Source of the DNA: CAYNRG01 sp964399545
GTDB taxonomy: Bacteria; Bacillota_I; Bacilli_A; Erysipelotrichales; Erysipelotrichaceae
Reading direction: 5' to 3'
Assembly (NCBI GenBank): GCA_964399545.1
Contig: CAYNRG010000008.1
Coordinates: 10,025 to 74,024 of the forward strand
Length of the DNA: 64,000 nucleotides
In this document: in pieces, positions 42,471-50,251 of the stretch
Layout of the letters: each line of letters starts with the position of its first letter
Numbering within the stretch: the first letter of the stretch is position 1
Program-made: the position numbers and the translations under genes
The notes under the pieces: generated by a model
Seen by the model: the letters and a program-made list of their open reading frames with translations, nothing else
Told to the model about the DNA's origin: nothing
Databases searched by the model: none

Positions 42471-42643
42471 TTGATGGATAGGGTAAAGGAGTATTGTTGG
42501 GAAAAAATCAATCCTATTGATCTCTTGATTTCTTTACTTAAATATTTATGATCAAATGTCTATATGATGGTGAAGTGAAAGATAAAGATGAACAATATAC
42601 CTTAAAGGAGAGAAATTAAAAAAGTCGGCATAATTTTAAAAAA

Positions 42644-42659
42644 TGTTGCAAATGCAACA
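42644..42659 (+). promoter_or_regulatory. Perfect inverted repeat, likely activator site
   Basis: TGTTGCAAATGCAACA is a perfect 6-4-6 inverted repeat centred at 42651.5, about 41.5 bp before the start of transcription implied by the -10 at 42681. That is the classic class II position of Crp/Fnr-type activators. The regulator is not identified. Confidence 0.55.
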
Positions 42660-42677
42660 AATAAATATAGTGAAGTT

Positions 42678-42686
42678 TGATACAAT
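42678..42686 (+). promoter_or_regulatory. Extended -10 promoter of the ferredoxin-cupin pair
   Basis: TGA followed by TACAAT (42681-42686). No -35 is recognisable at 17 bp spacing, consistent with dependence on an activator. Confidence 0.6.
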
Positions 42687-42711
42687 GAAATCAAGATGAA
42701 GAGGTGTAAAG

Positions 42712-43389
42712 ATGAGAAGACAAATTATAAAAATTGATGAAGAGAAGTGTAATGGATGTGGAGAATGTGTTATTGCATGCCATGAAGGAGCAATTGGGAT
42801 GGTTAATGGAAAGGCTAAGCTGCTAAGAGATGACTATTGTGATGGCCTAGGTAATTGTTTGCCTGTTTGTCCAACTGGAGCAATTTCTTTTGAAGAAAGA
42901 GAAGCACTTCCTTTTGATGAAGCTGCAGTTCTTGCGAATCAAGCAAGTCCATGTGCTTGTCCAGGAAGTGCATCAAAAACATTGAATCGCCCTAAAGTAG
43001 AAGCTATGCCTTTAAGTGGAATGAGAAGCCAACTTAACCAATGGCCAGTACAAATCAAGTTGGTACCAGTAACGGCGCCTTATTTTGATGGAGCAAACTT
43101 ATTAATTGCAGCAGATTGCTCAGCGTATGCCTATGCAAACTTCCATGAGGAATTTATTAAAAATCATGTTGTTGTGATAGGCTGCCCAAAACTAGACTTT
43201 GTAGACTATCAAGAAAAATTAACAGAGATTATTAGATTAAATCAAATTAAAAGTGTTACAGTGGTTCGTATGGAAGTTCCATGCTGTGGAGGTATTGAAA
43301 CTGCAGCGGTATCAGCACTAAAGAATAGTGGTAAATTTATTCCATGGCAAGTAGTTACAATTACAACAGAAGGAGAAATTAGAAAGTAG
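42712..43389 (+). CDS. 4Fe-4S dicluster ferredoxin-type protein
   Basis: Cytoplasmic iron-sulfur protein of 225 residues. Two 4Fe-4S clusters are expected from CNGCGECVIAC (Cys 14-24) and CDGLGNCLPVCPTGAI (about 43-58; the spacing CX5CX3CP is unusual for the second site). A Cys-rich SPCACPGSAS (about 79-90) and a C-terminal CCGG (about 190) offer further ligands. The C-terminal two-thirds (LLIAADCSAYAYANFHEEF, VVVIGCPKLDFVDYQEKLTEIIR) is typical of a ferredoxin family seen near hydroxylamine reductase (hcp) genes in anaerobes; no hcp is here. GAAGAGGTGTAAAG precedes the ATG. The cupin gene follows after 10 bp. Confidence 0.8.
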   Translation: MRRQIIKIDEEKCNGCGECVIACHEGAIGMVNGKAKLLRDDYCDGLGNCLPVCPTGAISFEEREALPFDEAAVLANQASPCACPGSASKTLNRPKVEAMPLSGMRSQLNQWPVQIKLVPVTAPYFDGANLLIAADCSAYAYANFHEEFIKNHVVVIGCPKLDFVDYQEKLTEIIRLNQIKSVTVVRMEVPCCGGIETAAVSALKNSGKFIPWQVVTITTEGEIRK

Positions 43390-43399
43390 AGGAAACATT

Positions 43400-43726
43400 A
43401 TGAAAATAAAGAATATGAATCATAGTGAAATTATTTCCCTTGAAAAAGAAATTCAAATTCTTCCAGGACAAGTAGTTAGTAAGACACTTTCGCAAAATGA
43501 ATCTGTGAGTGTTACTTTATTTGGATTTGATTCAGGAGAAGAAATTAGTAGCCATGAATCTTCAGGAGATGCAATGGTGACTATATTAGAAGGAAAAGCA
43601 AAAATTACCATTGATGGAAATGAGTATTTTGTTGAAAAGGGAGAAACCATTATCATGCCTGCAAAGAAACCACATGCATTATTTGCAACAGAAGCTTTTA
43701 AGATGATGTTAGTCGTAATTTTTTAA
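43400..43726 (+). CDS. Cupin-domain protein
   Basis: Single-domain cupin of 108 residues. Cupin motif 1 is degenerate (GEEISSHESSGDAMVTILEGKAKITIDG, with one clear His and Glu) and motif 2 is GETIIMPAKKPHALFA. It could bind a metal through His, Glu and the His of KKPHAL. AGAGGAAACATT precedes the start, 10 bp after the ferredoxin gene. In other anaerobes such cupins are paired with the same ferredoxin family, so a shared redox or nitrosative-stress role is possible; the function is unknown. Confidence 0.8.
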   Translation: MKIKNMNHSEIISLEKEIQILPGQVVSKTLSQNESVSVTLFGFDSGEEISSHESSGDAMVTILEGKAKITIDGNEYFVEKGETIIMPAKKPHALFATEAFKMMLVVIF

Positions 43727-43792
43727 AACAAAATAAACTAGAAAGTAACCATATTTTCCACTATGTAGCAATAGAGTGGAGGACAAGGTAAG

Positions 43793-43829
43793 AAAAGACA
43801 ATTAGATGTTACAGTCATTGTCTTTTTTT
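43793..43829 (+). terminator. Terminator after the cupin gene
   Basis: AAAAGACAAT (43793-43802) pairs with ATTGTCTTTT (43817-43826) over a 14-base loop, followed by more T. Confidence 0.75.
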
Positions 43830-43864
43830 ATGCAAGACAATAGTTGGATAATGAATTTAGAGAT

Positions 43865-43893
43865 TTGATAGTGATGATAAAATTGAGTATAAT
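43865..43893 (+). promoter_or_regulatory. Promoter of the antiporter gene
   Basis: TTGATA (43865-43870), a 17-bp spacer and a perfect TATAAT (43888-43893). Confidence 0.78.
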
Positions 43894-43933
43894 GAAAAAG
43901 AAGTATTTTTACTTGGGGATAGAATAGAGGCCG

Positions 43934-45124
43934 ATGATGATTCAAAGTATAGTAGTTGTGATAGTGTTTGGTTTTTTTGGTAAATTAATCTTTGAAAAAA
44001 TTGGATTACCTGGATTGATTGGAATGATTCTAGCAGGAATTTTAGTTGGACCGTATGAACTTAATTTATTGTCTCCTGCTTTTTTGCAATACTCTAAAGA
44101 AATTCGATCTTTAGGTTTGATTGTTATTCTTTTACGTGCAGGATTAAGCTTATCTAGAGATGATTTCAAAACGACCAAAGTATCAGCAATCTTGATGAGC
44201 TTTCTTCCAGCACTTTTTGAAATTGTAGGGATTATGCTTGTAGGCACGACTCTCTTTTCATTTTCTTGGATAGATTCTCTTTTGTTAGGTACGGTGATAG
44301 CAGCAGTATCACCTGCGGTGATTGTTCCGAAAATGATTAATATTATTGATAAGGGATATGGTCAAGATAAAAAAATACCACAACTTATCTTAGCTGGGGC
44401 CTCCCTTGATGATGTACTTGTCTTGGTATTATTTACTCTATCCTTATCGTTGGCTCAGACACAAAAATTTTCAGTAAACTTGTTTCTTGAATTACCAGTA
44501 GCGTTATTGTTAGGTGCACTCTTTGGTATGGGGATGGGGTTAATATGGAAAGTAATTGATAGAAAACTTCTTTTAAAAAGAGAGGTTCTTACAGCAGGTA
44601 TCTTTATTTCAGCAGCAATGGTGTTCTATTTTGAAGATAAAATTCAATCGATTATGCCATTTTCTGCTTTAATTTTTGTTTTATCATTTGGGATAATTCT
44701 GAAAGAAAAATATGAGTCTCGTGCTGTAGAAGTAAAGAAAGAGTTTGGTAAAATTTGGCGTGTGGCAGAAGTCTTTCTTTTTGTGCTTGTAGGTGCAGCA
44801 GTTGATTTTTCTTATGTTACACAAGTAGGTTGGGAAGCTATTACTTTTCTGAGTATAGGATTAATGTTTCGATCCGTAGGAGTTTGGGTTAGTATATCAA
44901 AAACCAAATTTACAATAAAGGAAAAACTTTTCTGTGTTTTTTCTTATTTGCCAAAGGCAACAGTTCAAGCTGCGATTGGAGCTATTCCACTAGCATATGG
45001 ATTAAGTAGTGGACCCTTTATTTTGGCGATTGCAGTCTTATCTATTTTGATTACTGCTCCATTAGGAGCCATCTTGATTGATCAAACGTATAAACAGTAT
45101 TTAAATAAAGATGAAATTGATTAG
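43934..45124 (+). CDS. Cation:proton antiporter (CPA family)
   Basis: Membrane antiporter of 396 residues with about 11-13 hydrophobic segments. GKLIFEKIGLPGLIGMILAGILVGPYEL opens the first helices as in NhaP/CPA proteins; VIAAVSPAVIVPKM and GASLDDVLVLVLF hold the ion-binding acidic pair (DD in place of the ND or DD motif). There is no C-terminal TrkA domain. It is expected to exchange Na+ or K+ for protons. AGAGGCCG-type spacing before ATG at 43934 gives only a weak ribosome site. It is monocistronic, with its own promoter and a shared terminator. Confidence 0.88.
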   Translation: MMIQSIVVVIVFGFFGKLIFEKIGLPGLIGMILAGILVGPYELNLLSPAFLQYSKEIRSLGLIVILLRAGLSLSRDDFKTTKVSAILMSFLPALFEIVGIMLVGTTLFSFSWIDSLLLGTVIAAVSPAVIVPKMINIIDKGYGQDKKIPQLILAGASLDDVLVLVLFTLSLSLAQTQKFSVNLFLELPVALLLGALFGMGMGLIWKVIDRKLLLKREVLTAGIFISAAMVFYFEDKIQSIMPFSALIFVLSFGIILKEKYESRAVEVKKEFGKIWRVAEVFLFVLVGAAVDFSYVTQVGWEAITFLSIGLMFRSVGVWVSISKTKFTIKEKLFCVFSYLPKATVQAAIGAIPLAYGLSSGPFILAIAVLSILITAPLGAILIDQTYKQYLNKDEID

Positions 45125-45160
45125 CTTTTAGGATATTTAGGGAAAGCATGAAAAACAAAA

Positions 45161-45186
45161 AAGAAGATAGTTATTACTATCTTCTT
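45161..45186. terminator. Bidirectional terminator (antiporter / tmRNA)
   Basis: AAGAAGATAGT (45161-45171) and ACTATCTTCTT (45176-45186) pair perfectly. T tracts follow on both strands, so it ends the antiporter transcript and the opposing tmRNA. Confidence 0.85.
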
Positions 45187-45225
45187 TTGAATAAACGCGA
45201 AAGTATTCAGCGCTTTTGACTTTTT

Positions 45226-45576
45226 TGGTGGAGCTGCGGGGAGTCGAACCCCGGTCCAAGAGTAGTCCCAAATTTAAACATCTACAGTTTATCTCGTTTT
45301 AAAGTAAGACAATCCAGCACTAACGAGCAAGTAAGGATTGAATTTGCTTGTAAAGATTGTCGAGTTTTGCTTCCAAGCAAAGCATCACCGTATTCACTAA
45401 AGTTACGCTATAAGAAAAGTAGTGACACTTTAACTTATAGGAGGCTGCAGTCTACTATTAGACGCTTAAGCAGCAAAAGCTAATCTGTTATTTCCAGTTA
45501 ATTTGGTTTGGTGATTAGGTCACCACTCCACTGCCGTTTAAATCAAACATAAACTTGTCGAAACCATGACAACCCC
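45226..45576 (-). ncRNA. ssrA: tmRNA (SsrA)
   Basis: Transfer-messenger RNA of about 351 nt, rescues stalled ribosomes with SmpB. On the minus strand the 5-prime end GGGGTTG pairs with CAGCTCC before the encoded ACCA at the 3-prime end; the T arm reads GGGGTTCGACTCCCC. The 5-prime TCATGGTTTCGACA is the conserved D-like region. The reading frame GGA AAT AAC AGA TTA GCT TTT GCT GCT TAA gives the tag GNNRLAFAA. GGA is chosen as resume codon because it follows TAACT as GCA follows TAGTC in E. coli. The CCA is encoded. A consensus promoter lies upstream. Confidence 0.96.
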
Positions 45577-45589
45577 ATGGTACGAATTT

Positions 45590-45618
45590 ACTATAACTAA
45601 ACTAAAGAGAAAAGTCAA
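45590..45618 (-). promoter_or_regulatory. Promoter of ssrA
   Basis: On the minus strand TTGACT (45613-45618), a 17-bp spacer and TATAGT (45590-45595), close to consensus, as expected for an abundant stable RNA. The transcript would start about 7 nt before the mature 5-prime end. Confidence 0.8.
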
Positions 45619-45631
45619 TGAAATTGATAAT

Positions 45632-46462
45632 TTATTGAAGCAAAAGCTTTTCTAGAAAAAGTGCAACACCATCCTCATCATTGTCAAAATCAGTGATGGC
45701 TGTGCAACTGTCAAAAAGTTCAGGGTCAGAGTTTTTCATGGCTACTTTAATATCTGCGATATCCAATAAAGGTAGATCATTCCAATTGTTACCTATACCA
45801 ATAATTTTATTTGGATTAATGTCTAAAATTGAGCATAAAGTCTTGATACCTGCACCTTTTGTTGCTTGATTATGTGTGATTTCAATATTGGATTTATCTG
45901 AAGATGTTGTGTGAATATCTAATCTAGAATTTAGAATTCTAAGACACTTTTCTTTCTCATCTAAATCATCAAAATTAAAGTGAACTTTAGTAATGTTTTT
46001 AAGTTGATCTAAAGAGTCAGTGAAGTCATCAAGAAGAATTCTTTCCTTCTTAATTTTTTCAATTAGAAGGGGATTCCATTTCTGACTTTCAGCAACTTGA
46101 ATAATACCTTTCTCACTATAGAGCAAGCCATCAGAGATAATTGTAATTACTTTGTTTATGTCTTTGGTTTGATGAAGAATAGCTTGTACACAAGAGGAAG
46201 GTAAGAAAAGGTGATTAAGAATCATGTTGGTTTGTCGGTCGAAAAGGATAGCGCCATTGGAACAAACGTAGTATCGGATTTCTGTATCTAGTAATGATTC
46301 AGGAAGATATTTTTGTGATCGCGAAGTGCTAGGGATAACCCAATGACCTTGGCTTTGTAATTGGGTGATGATTTCTTTTGTTTTAAGAGATAGCTGAGCA
46401 TCATTATTTAATAAGGTTCCATCCAAATCCACACCAATTAATATTTTTTCATTCTTTTTCAT
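45632..46462 (-). CDS. Cof-type HAD-superfamily phosphatase
   Basis: Third Cof-type HAD hydrolase of the window, 276 residues, predicted sugar-phosphate or related phosphatase. Motif I is GVDLDGTLL near residue 11, the conserved Lys lies in NQATKGAGIKTL, and motif IV is GIGNNWNDLPLL near residue 222, with Asn in place of the usual first Asp of GDxxND. The motif II region reads STSRSQ in place of TGR. GGAGG lies 14 bp before the ATG, longer than usual, with no alternative start between; expression may be weak. A TGT-TATACT extended -10 (46500-46505, minus strand) precedes it. Not in operon with its neighbours. Confidence 0.85.
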   Translation of the reverse strand: MKKNEKILIGVDLDGTLLNNDAQLSLKTKEIITQLQSQGHWVIPSTSRSQKYLPESLLDTEIRYYVCSNGAILFDRQTNMILNHLFLPSSCVQAILHQTKDINKVITIISDGLLYSEKGIIQVAESQKWNPLLIEKIKKERILLDDFTDSLDQLKNITKVHFNFDDLDEKEKCLRILNSRLDIHTTSSDKSNIEITHNQATKGAGIKTLCSILDINPNKIIGIGNNWNDLPLLDIADIKVAMKNSDPELFDSCTAITDFDNDEDGVALFLEKLLLQ

Positions 46463-46514
46463 AGAAGTAAAGTGTGCCTCCTTTTCTTTATCTAACTGTA
46501 GTATAACATAAAAG

Positions 46515-46543
46515 TAGAAAATTAAATAAGAATGAGGTATAAT
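46515..46543 (+). promoter_or_regulatory. Probable promoter of lemA
   Basis: TAGAAA (46515-46520), a 17-bp spacer and a perfect TATAAT (46538-46543), 25 bp before the start codon and divergent from the HAD promoter. Confidence 0.6.
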
Positions 46544-46568
46544 ATTAAGGATAAAGGAGGATTCAAAG

Positions 46569-47117
46569 ATGGTATGGATAGTAGTAGGACTTCTAGTTAT
46601 ATTAGGATTTTGGGGAGTAGTTACCTATAATTCTTTTATACAATGGAAATTAAAAGTTGAGGAAGCTTTTTCAACAATGGATGTATATTTGAAAAAAAGA
46701 TATGATTTAATCCCAAATCTTGTAGAAACAGTAAAAGGATATGCGAAGCATGAGAGTGAAACATTAGAAGCGGTAATTCAAGCGAGAAATGCAGCGGTAT
46801 CTGCTTCTACACCAACAGAAAAAATTGAAGCTGAAAAAGGAATTTCAGGAACGTTAGGACGTTTGTTTGCATTGGCAGAGAGTTATCCAGATTTGAAAGC
46901 AAATACAAACTTCATGTCCTTACAAAATAGTTTGAAAGAAATGGAAACTGAGATTGCAAGTTCTAGAAAATATTACAATGGAGTAGTAAAAAATTACAAT
47001 ACAAAGTGTGCGACAATTCCGAGCAATATTATTGCATCATTATGTAATTTCAAACCATTCCCGATGTTTGAAATAAGTGATGAATCTCAACGTGAGAATG
47101 TAAAAGTATCATTTTAA
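46569..47117 (+). CDS. lemA: LemA family membrane protein
   Basis: LemA protein of 182 residues: one N-terminal membrane helix (MVWIVVGLLVILGFWGVVTYN), then a helical bundle outside or inside the membrane. KVEEAFSTMDVYLKKRYDLIPNLVETVKGYAKHE and the C-terminal EIASSRKYYNGVVKNYNTKCATIPSNIIA are the family signature. Function is not settled; LemA is commonly encoded next to DUF2207 or TPM-domain proteins and linked to envelope stress. AAAGGAGGATTCAAAG precedes the start. A hairpin directly after the stop may reduce read-through to the DUF2207 gene. Confidence 0.93.
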   Translation: MVWIVVGLLVILGFWGVVTYNSFIQWKLKVEEAFSTMDVYLKKRYDLIPNLVETVKGYAKHESETLEAVIQARNAAVSASTPTEKIEAEKGISGTLGRLFALAESYPDLKANTNFMSLQNSLKEMETEIASSRKYYNGVVKNYNTKCATIPSNIIASLCNFKPFPMFEISDESQRENVKVSF

Positions 47118-47143
47118 AATATCGTGAAAACGATATTTTATTT
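47116..47143 (+). terminator. Terminator or attenuator between lemA and DUF2207
   Basis: AAAATATCGT and ACGATATTTT form a perfect 10-bp stem closed by a GAAA tetraloop, followed by ATTTTA. It begins at the lemA stop codon and lies 18 bp before the next gene, so it may set the ratio of the two proteins. Confidence 0.65.
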
Positions 47144-47160
47144 TATAGGAGGGTAAAAAA

Positions 47161-49032
47161 GTGAAAAAGAAATTATTGAATTTATTCATGATTTTAGGAG
47201 TTATCCTTACATTTACTTCTACAATTCATGCAGAAGATGATTTTGAAATCGAAACCTATGATATCGATGTGGTAGTTAAAGAAGATGGACGATATTTTGT
47301 GACAGAAACATTGCACGTTCGGTTTTTGAGTGCCTATAAGCGCGGCATTTATATGGATATTCCACAAAGGTATGAAGATGTTCAGTGGGAGTTTGGTGAT
47401 CAAATCATTCGACAAAGTTATTATTTTCCAGTCACTGGGGTAGAGGTCTTATCTAATCATAAAAAGGAGATAGACAAAGAGGTTTCCTCAGTTCGAATTC
47501 GATTAGGAGATGAAAATCGCTATGCAAATGAGTATGAAACTTATAAAGTTAGCTACGTTATTCATTCAAAAGATTTAGGATTGGATGGAGTACAATTATT
47601 CTATCAAAATTTAATCTCTAGTGGTTGGGATGCGGAAATCAAAGACATTACCTTTAGAGTTGAGATGCCCAAAGACTTTGACCACAATAAGGTATATATT
47701 TACACAGATGGTAATGAGACGGATGAATCATTAACGATGCAAGTAGATGGAAAATATATTAGTGGAGAATTTAGTGGGACTTATGGTTCACGACGTGCCT
47801 TGACTATGTATATTGAATTACCTGAGGGATACTTTCAATTTAAAGGTGTAGAGGATTCAACTCCGTTTCTTTTAGGGTTTGCAGCGATTATTGTGGCTAT
47901 TGTAGTTTTTCTATTCCAACGTCAAGGACAGGGAGAGAAAGTTGTTAAAACAGTTGAATTTTCTGCTCCAAAAGGAATTAGCAGTGCTGAAGTTGGATAT
48001 ATTGTTGATGGAGTTGTCGATGACCATGATATAGTTTCATTGATCTTTGAATGGGCTAATGGAGGCTATCTAACAATTGAAGATCAAGAAAGTAATTTGT
48101 TATTGGTCAAATTAAATGATTTGCCAGCAGATAGACCTTTTTTTGAAAAAGAATTTTTCAATGGTATTTTCTCAAAACGAGATAGCGTGACAACGAAACA
48201 ACTTCAAAAAGAATTGTATAAACCTCTTTCGGAATCTAAGAGCTCTTTGCTTTCTTACTATAAGCTTCCGAAAAATCGTATATTTAGAAAAGATTCAAAA
48301 AGAATTCAATGGCTTTTGATTATTTTGTCTGCTTTGCCTTTAAGTATTCTTTCAGGCCTAGCGGTGTATTATTGGACTTATAATAGAGTCTTAGGATTTA
48401 TTCCTGTTATGATGAGTTTAGTATTACTAATTCTTATCGAGAAAGGGTGTGTTGGACTTGTAGAGAAAAAGTTATCAACAAAGCAAAAAGTAAGACATGT
48501 TATTTCTGTCATTGTGGTTTTCGGAATTCATCTTGCTCAAATGTTATTCTTGCTTTACCTGTCAAAATTTAGTGACTATGTAACTTTGATAGGTCTCTAC
48601 GGATTATTTTTAGTCTCATTAGGATTTGTGGCTTTCTCTGGTAAAAGAACTAAGCATGGAGTTCAGGTGTATGGTCAAATCTTAGGGCTTTATGATTTCA
48701 TTCAGTATGCTGAAAAAGATCGACTAAATATGTTATTTAAAGAAGATCCACAGATTTTTTACCGAGTACTTCCATATGCCTATGCATTTGGTTTAACAAA
48801 GGTTTGGAGTGAACACTTTGCCGACTTCCAAATGGAACCTCCAACATGGTATGTAGGAGCAGGACCATTTAGGTATTACTATTTTATGAGCGCTATGAAT
48901 TCAGGAATGAGACAAGTTAGTCGTCCACTTCCACCACCATCTTCTTCTGGTCCCCGAGGCGGAGGCTTTGGAGGCGGAGGAGGCGGATTCTCAGGTGGAG
49001 GATTCGGAGGTAGCTCAGGAGGATCATGGTAA
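47161..49032 (+). CDS. DUF2207 membrane protein with Gly-rich tail
   Basis: A 623-residue membrane protein. A signal peptide (KKLLNLFMILGVILTFTSTIHA) leads to the extracellular DUF2207 domain (about 25-220; FEIETYDIDVVVKEDGRYFVTETLHVRF). One helix at about 235 (LLGFAAIIVAIVVFLF), two or three further helices at about 380-500, and a cytoplasmic domain follow. The C-terminus ends in GGGFGGGGGGFSGGGFGGSS, typical of these proteins. The start is GTG at 47161 after AGGAGGGTAAAAAA. It pairs with lemA, as in many Firmicutes. No catalytic function is known. Confidence 0.88.
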   Translation: MKKKLLNLFMILGVILTFTSTIHAEDDFEIETYDIDVVVKEDGRYFVTETLHVRFLSAYKRGIYMDIPQRYEDVQWEFGDQIIRQSYYFPVTGVEVLSNHKKEIDKEVSSVRIRLGDENRYANEYETYKVSYVIHSKDLGLDGVQLFYQNLISSGWDAEIKDITFRVEMPKDFDHNKVYIYTDGNETDESLTMQVDGKYISGEFSGTYGSRRALTMYIELPEGYFQFKGVEDSTPFLLGFAAIIVAIVVFLFQRQGQGEKVVKTVEFSAPKGISSAEVGYIVDGVVDDHDIVSLIFEWANGGYLTIEDQESNLLLVKLNDLPADRPFFEKEFFNGIFSKRDSVTTKQLQKELYKPLSESKSSLLSYYKLPKNRIFRKDSKRIQWLLIILSALPLSILSGLAVYYWTYNRVLGFIPVMMSLVLLILIEKGCVGLVEKKLSTKQKVRHVISVIVVFGIHLAQMLFLLYLSKFSDYVTLIGLYGLFLVSLGFVAFSGKRTKHGVQVYGQILGLYDFIQYAEKDRLNMLFKEDPQIFYRVLPYAYAFGLTKVWSEHFADFQMEPPTWYVGAGPFRYYYFMSAMNSGMRQVSRPLPPPSSSGPRGGGFGGGGGGFSGGGFGGSSGGSW

Positions 49033-49081
49033 AAAAAAGACCATTGAATCTGAACTGTAAATTTAACTGATTATTTAATTT

Positions 49082-49120
49082 AGGATTGATTCTTGCATGA
49101 TGCAGGAGTTAATCCTTTTA
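49082..49120 (+). terminator. Terminator after the DUF2207 gene
   Basis: A 15-bp stem with several G-T wobbles (49082-49096 with 49102-49116), followed by TTTTA. Confidence 0.85.
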
Positions 49121-49202
49121 AAATGTTTTAGTTTAATAGGTGTATTTAATGGCGTGATTTGAACTATAATTTCACATTGGATATTATTTTCTTTTAGAAA
49201 AT

Positions 49203-49223
49203 AAAAAAGAGGCCAATGGCCTC
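49203..49223 (-). terminator. Terminator of the HU gene
   Basis: GAGGCC and GGCCTC around a 3-base loop; on the minus strand TTTTTT follows. It ends the HU transcript. Confidence 0.85.
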
Positions 49224-49244
49224 AATAATTTACAAATAATAAAC

Positions 49245-49535
49245 TTATTTTTTTCCAGCAACAGCATCTTTAAGTGTTTTAGACGCTTTGAAGGCAGGAA
49301 CTTTTGTAGCTTTGATTTTAATTTTTTCTTTTGTTAAAGGATTAATTCCATTACGAGCTGCTCTTTTTTTAACAGTGAATTTTCCGAAACCGTTAAGATC
49401 AACTGTACCACCTTTTTTCAATGTTTTTGACATTTGATTGAAAAGATAGTTTACAATTTCATTTGAGTCTTTCTTTGTTAATTCGAATTCATTTGCTAAT
49501 CCTTCAGCAAGAAGTTTTTTGGTAATATCTGCCAT
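49245..49535 (-). CDS. hup: HU-family DNA-binding protein
   Basis: Histone-like nucleoid protein of 96 residues. The N-terminal helices ADITKKLLAEGLANEFELTKKDSNEIVNYLFNQM and the DNA-binding arm GFGKFTVKKRAARNGINPLTKEKIKIKATKVPAFKASKTLKDAV are typical. The arm keeps the intercalating Pro (GINPLT). GGAGGATAAAAAAT precedes the ATG. A TGA-TAAAAT extended -10 lies at 49560-49568 on the minus strand. Monocistronic, as HU genes usually are. Confidence 0.96.
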   Translation of the reverse strand: MADITKKLLAEGLANEFELTKKDSNEIVNYLFNQMSKTLKKGGTVDLNGFGKFTVKKRAARNGINPLTKEKIKIKATKVPAFKASKTLKDAVAGKK

Positions 49536-49559
49536 ATTTTTTATCCTCCATATGAGTAA

Positions 49560-49568
49560 ATTTTATCA
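49560..49568 (-). promoter_or_regulatory. Extended -10 promoter of hup
   Basis: On the minus strand TGA then TAAAAT (49560-49565), 25 bp before the start codon; the -35 (GATACA, 49583-49588) is poor. Confidence 0.5.
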
Positions 49569-49734
49569 CAAAAATTTATTTTTGTATCTATAAAAAGTGT
49601 AAAAAGTGTAAAAAAAGTACTAAAATATCCTTTTTTAATGAAGAAATAAACAATTTTCTCCATAAATGGGTAGAAAAAGCACCAAAAAAAGATAAAATTA
49701 TGATATTCTTTAACATAGGTTAAGGGAGAATAAA

Positions 49735-50226
49735 ATGAAAAAATATACGAAAGAAATTGTTTTGGCTGCACTAGGATTAGCGCTAGTTTTTGCAGCGACA
49801 TTGTTTATAAAATTTCCAACAACATTAGGATATTTTAACTTAGGAGATGCAGTGATTTTATCGTTTAGTTCAATTTTAAATCCAGGCTATAGTTTCTTAA
49901 TTGGAGGAGTAGGGAGTGCTTTGGCAGATTTATCTGCAGGGTTTCCTGAGTATGCTGTTTTTACTTTAATTATCAAAGGGATTGAAGGTGCTTTTGCTTC
50001 GTATTTCTTATTCCAAAAGAATGAAAAAGCAAGAGTGTTTGTGTATTGTGGTGCAATTGCTATTATAGTAGGTGGTTACTTTGTTGCGGATTGGATTTTA
50101 ACAGGATCTGTTGTAGCAGCGTTGCCAGGAGTTACAACTAATTTTTTACAAGGTCTTTGCGGAGTAACAGCAGCATTTATTTTAACTCCAAAGATAAAAA
50201 AGATGGCGACATCATACAGGAGATAG
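49735..50226 (+). CDS. ECF transporter S component
   Basis: Substrate-binding membrane subunit of an energy-coupling-factor vitamin transporter, 163 residues with five or six helices. KYTKEIVLAALGLALVFAATLFIKFP and GYFNLGDAVILSFSSILNPGYSFLIGGVGSALADL match the HmpT/PdxU-like group, predicted for pyrimidine or pyridoxine-type vitamins; the ligand cannot be fixed from sequence. The AxxxA-like helix that contacts EcfT (AALGLAL) is present. The EcfA/EcfT genes are elsewhere, as in group II systems. AAGGGAGAATAAA precedes the ATG. uppP follows after 25 bp. Confidence 0.82.
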   Translation: MKKYTKEIVLAALGLALVFAATLFIKFPTTLGYFNLGDAVILSFSSILNPGYSFLIGGVGSALADLSAGFPEYAVFTLIIKGIEGAFASYFLFQKNEKARVFVYCGAIAIIVGGYFVADWILTGSVVAALPGVTTNFLQGLCGVTAAFILTPKIKKMATSYRR

Positions 50227-50251
50227 TAAGGAAATATATTGAGGTGATATT

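Noticed and set aside
42471..42640. Possible small RNA between smpB and the ferredoxin gene
   Set aside because: No promoter, conserved structure or terminator beyond the smpB terminator could be found.
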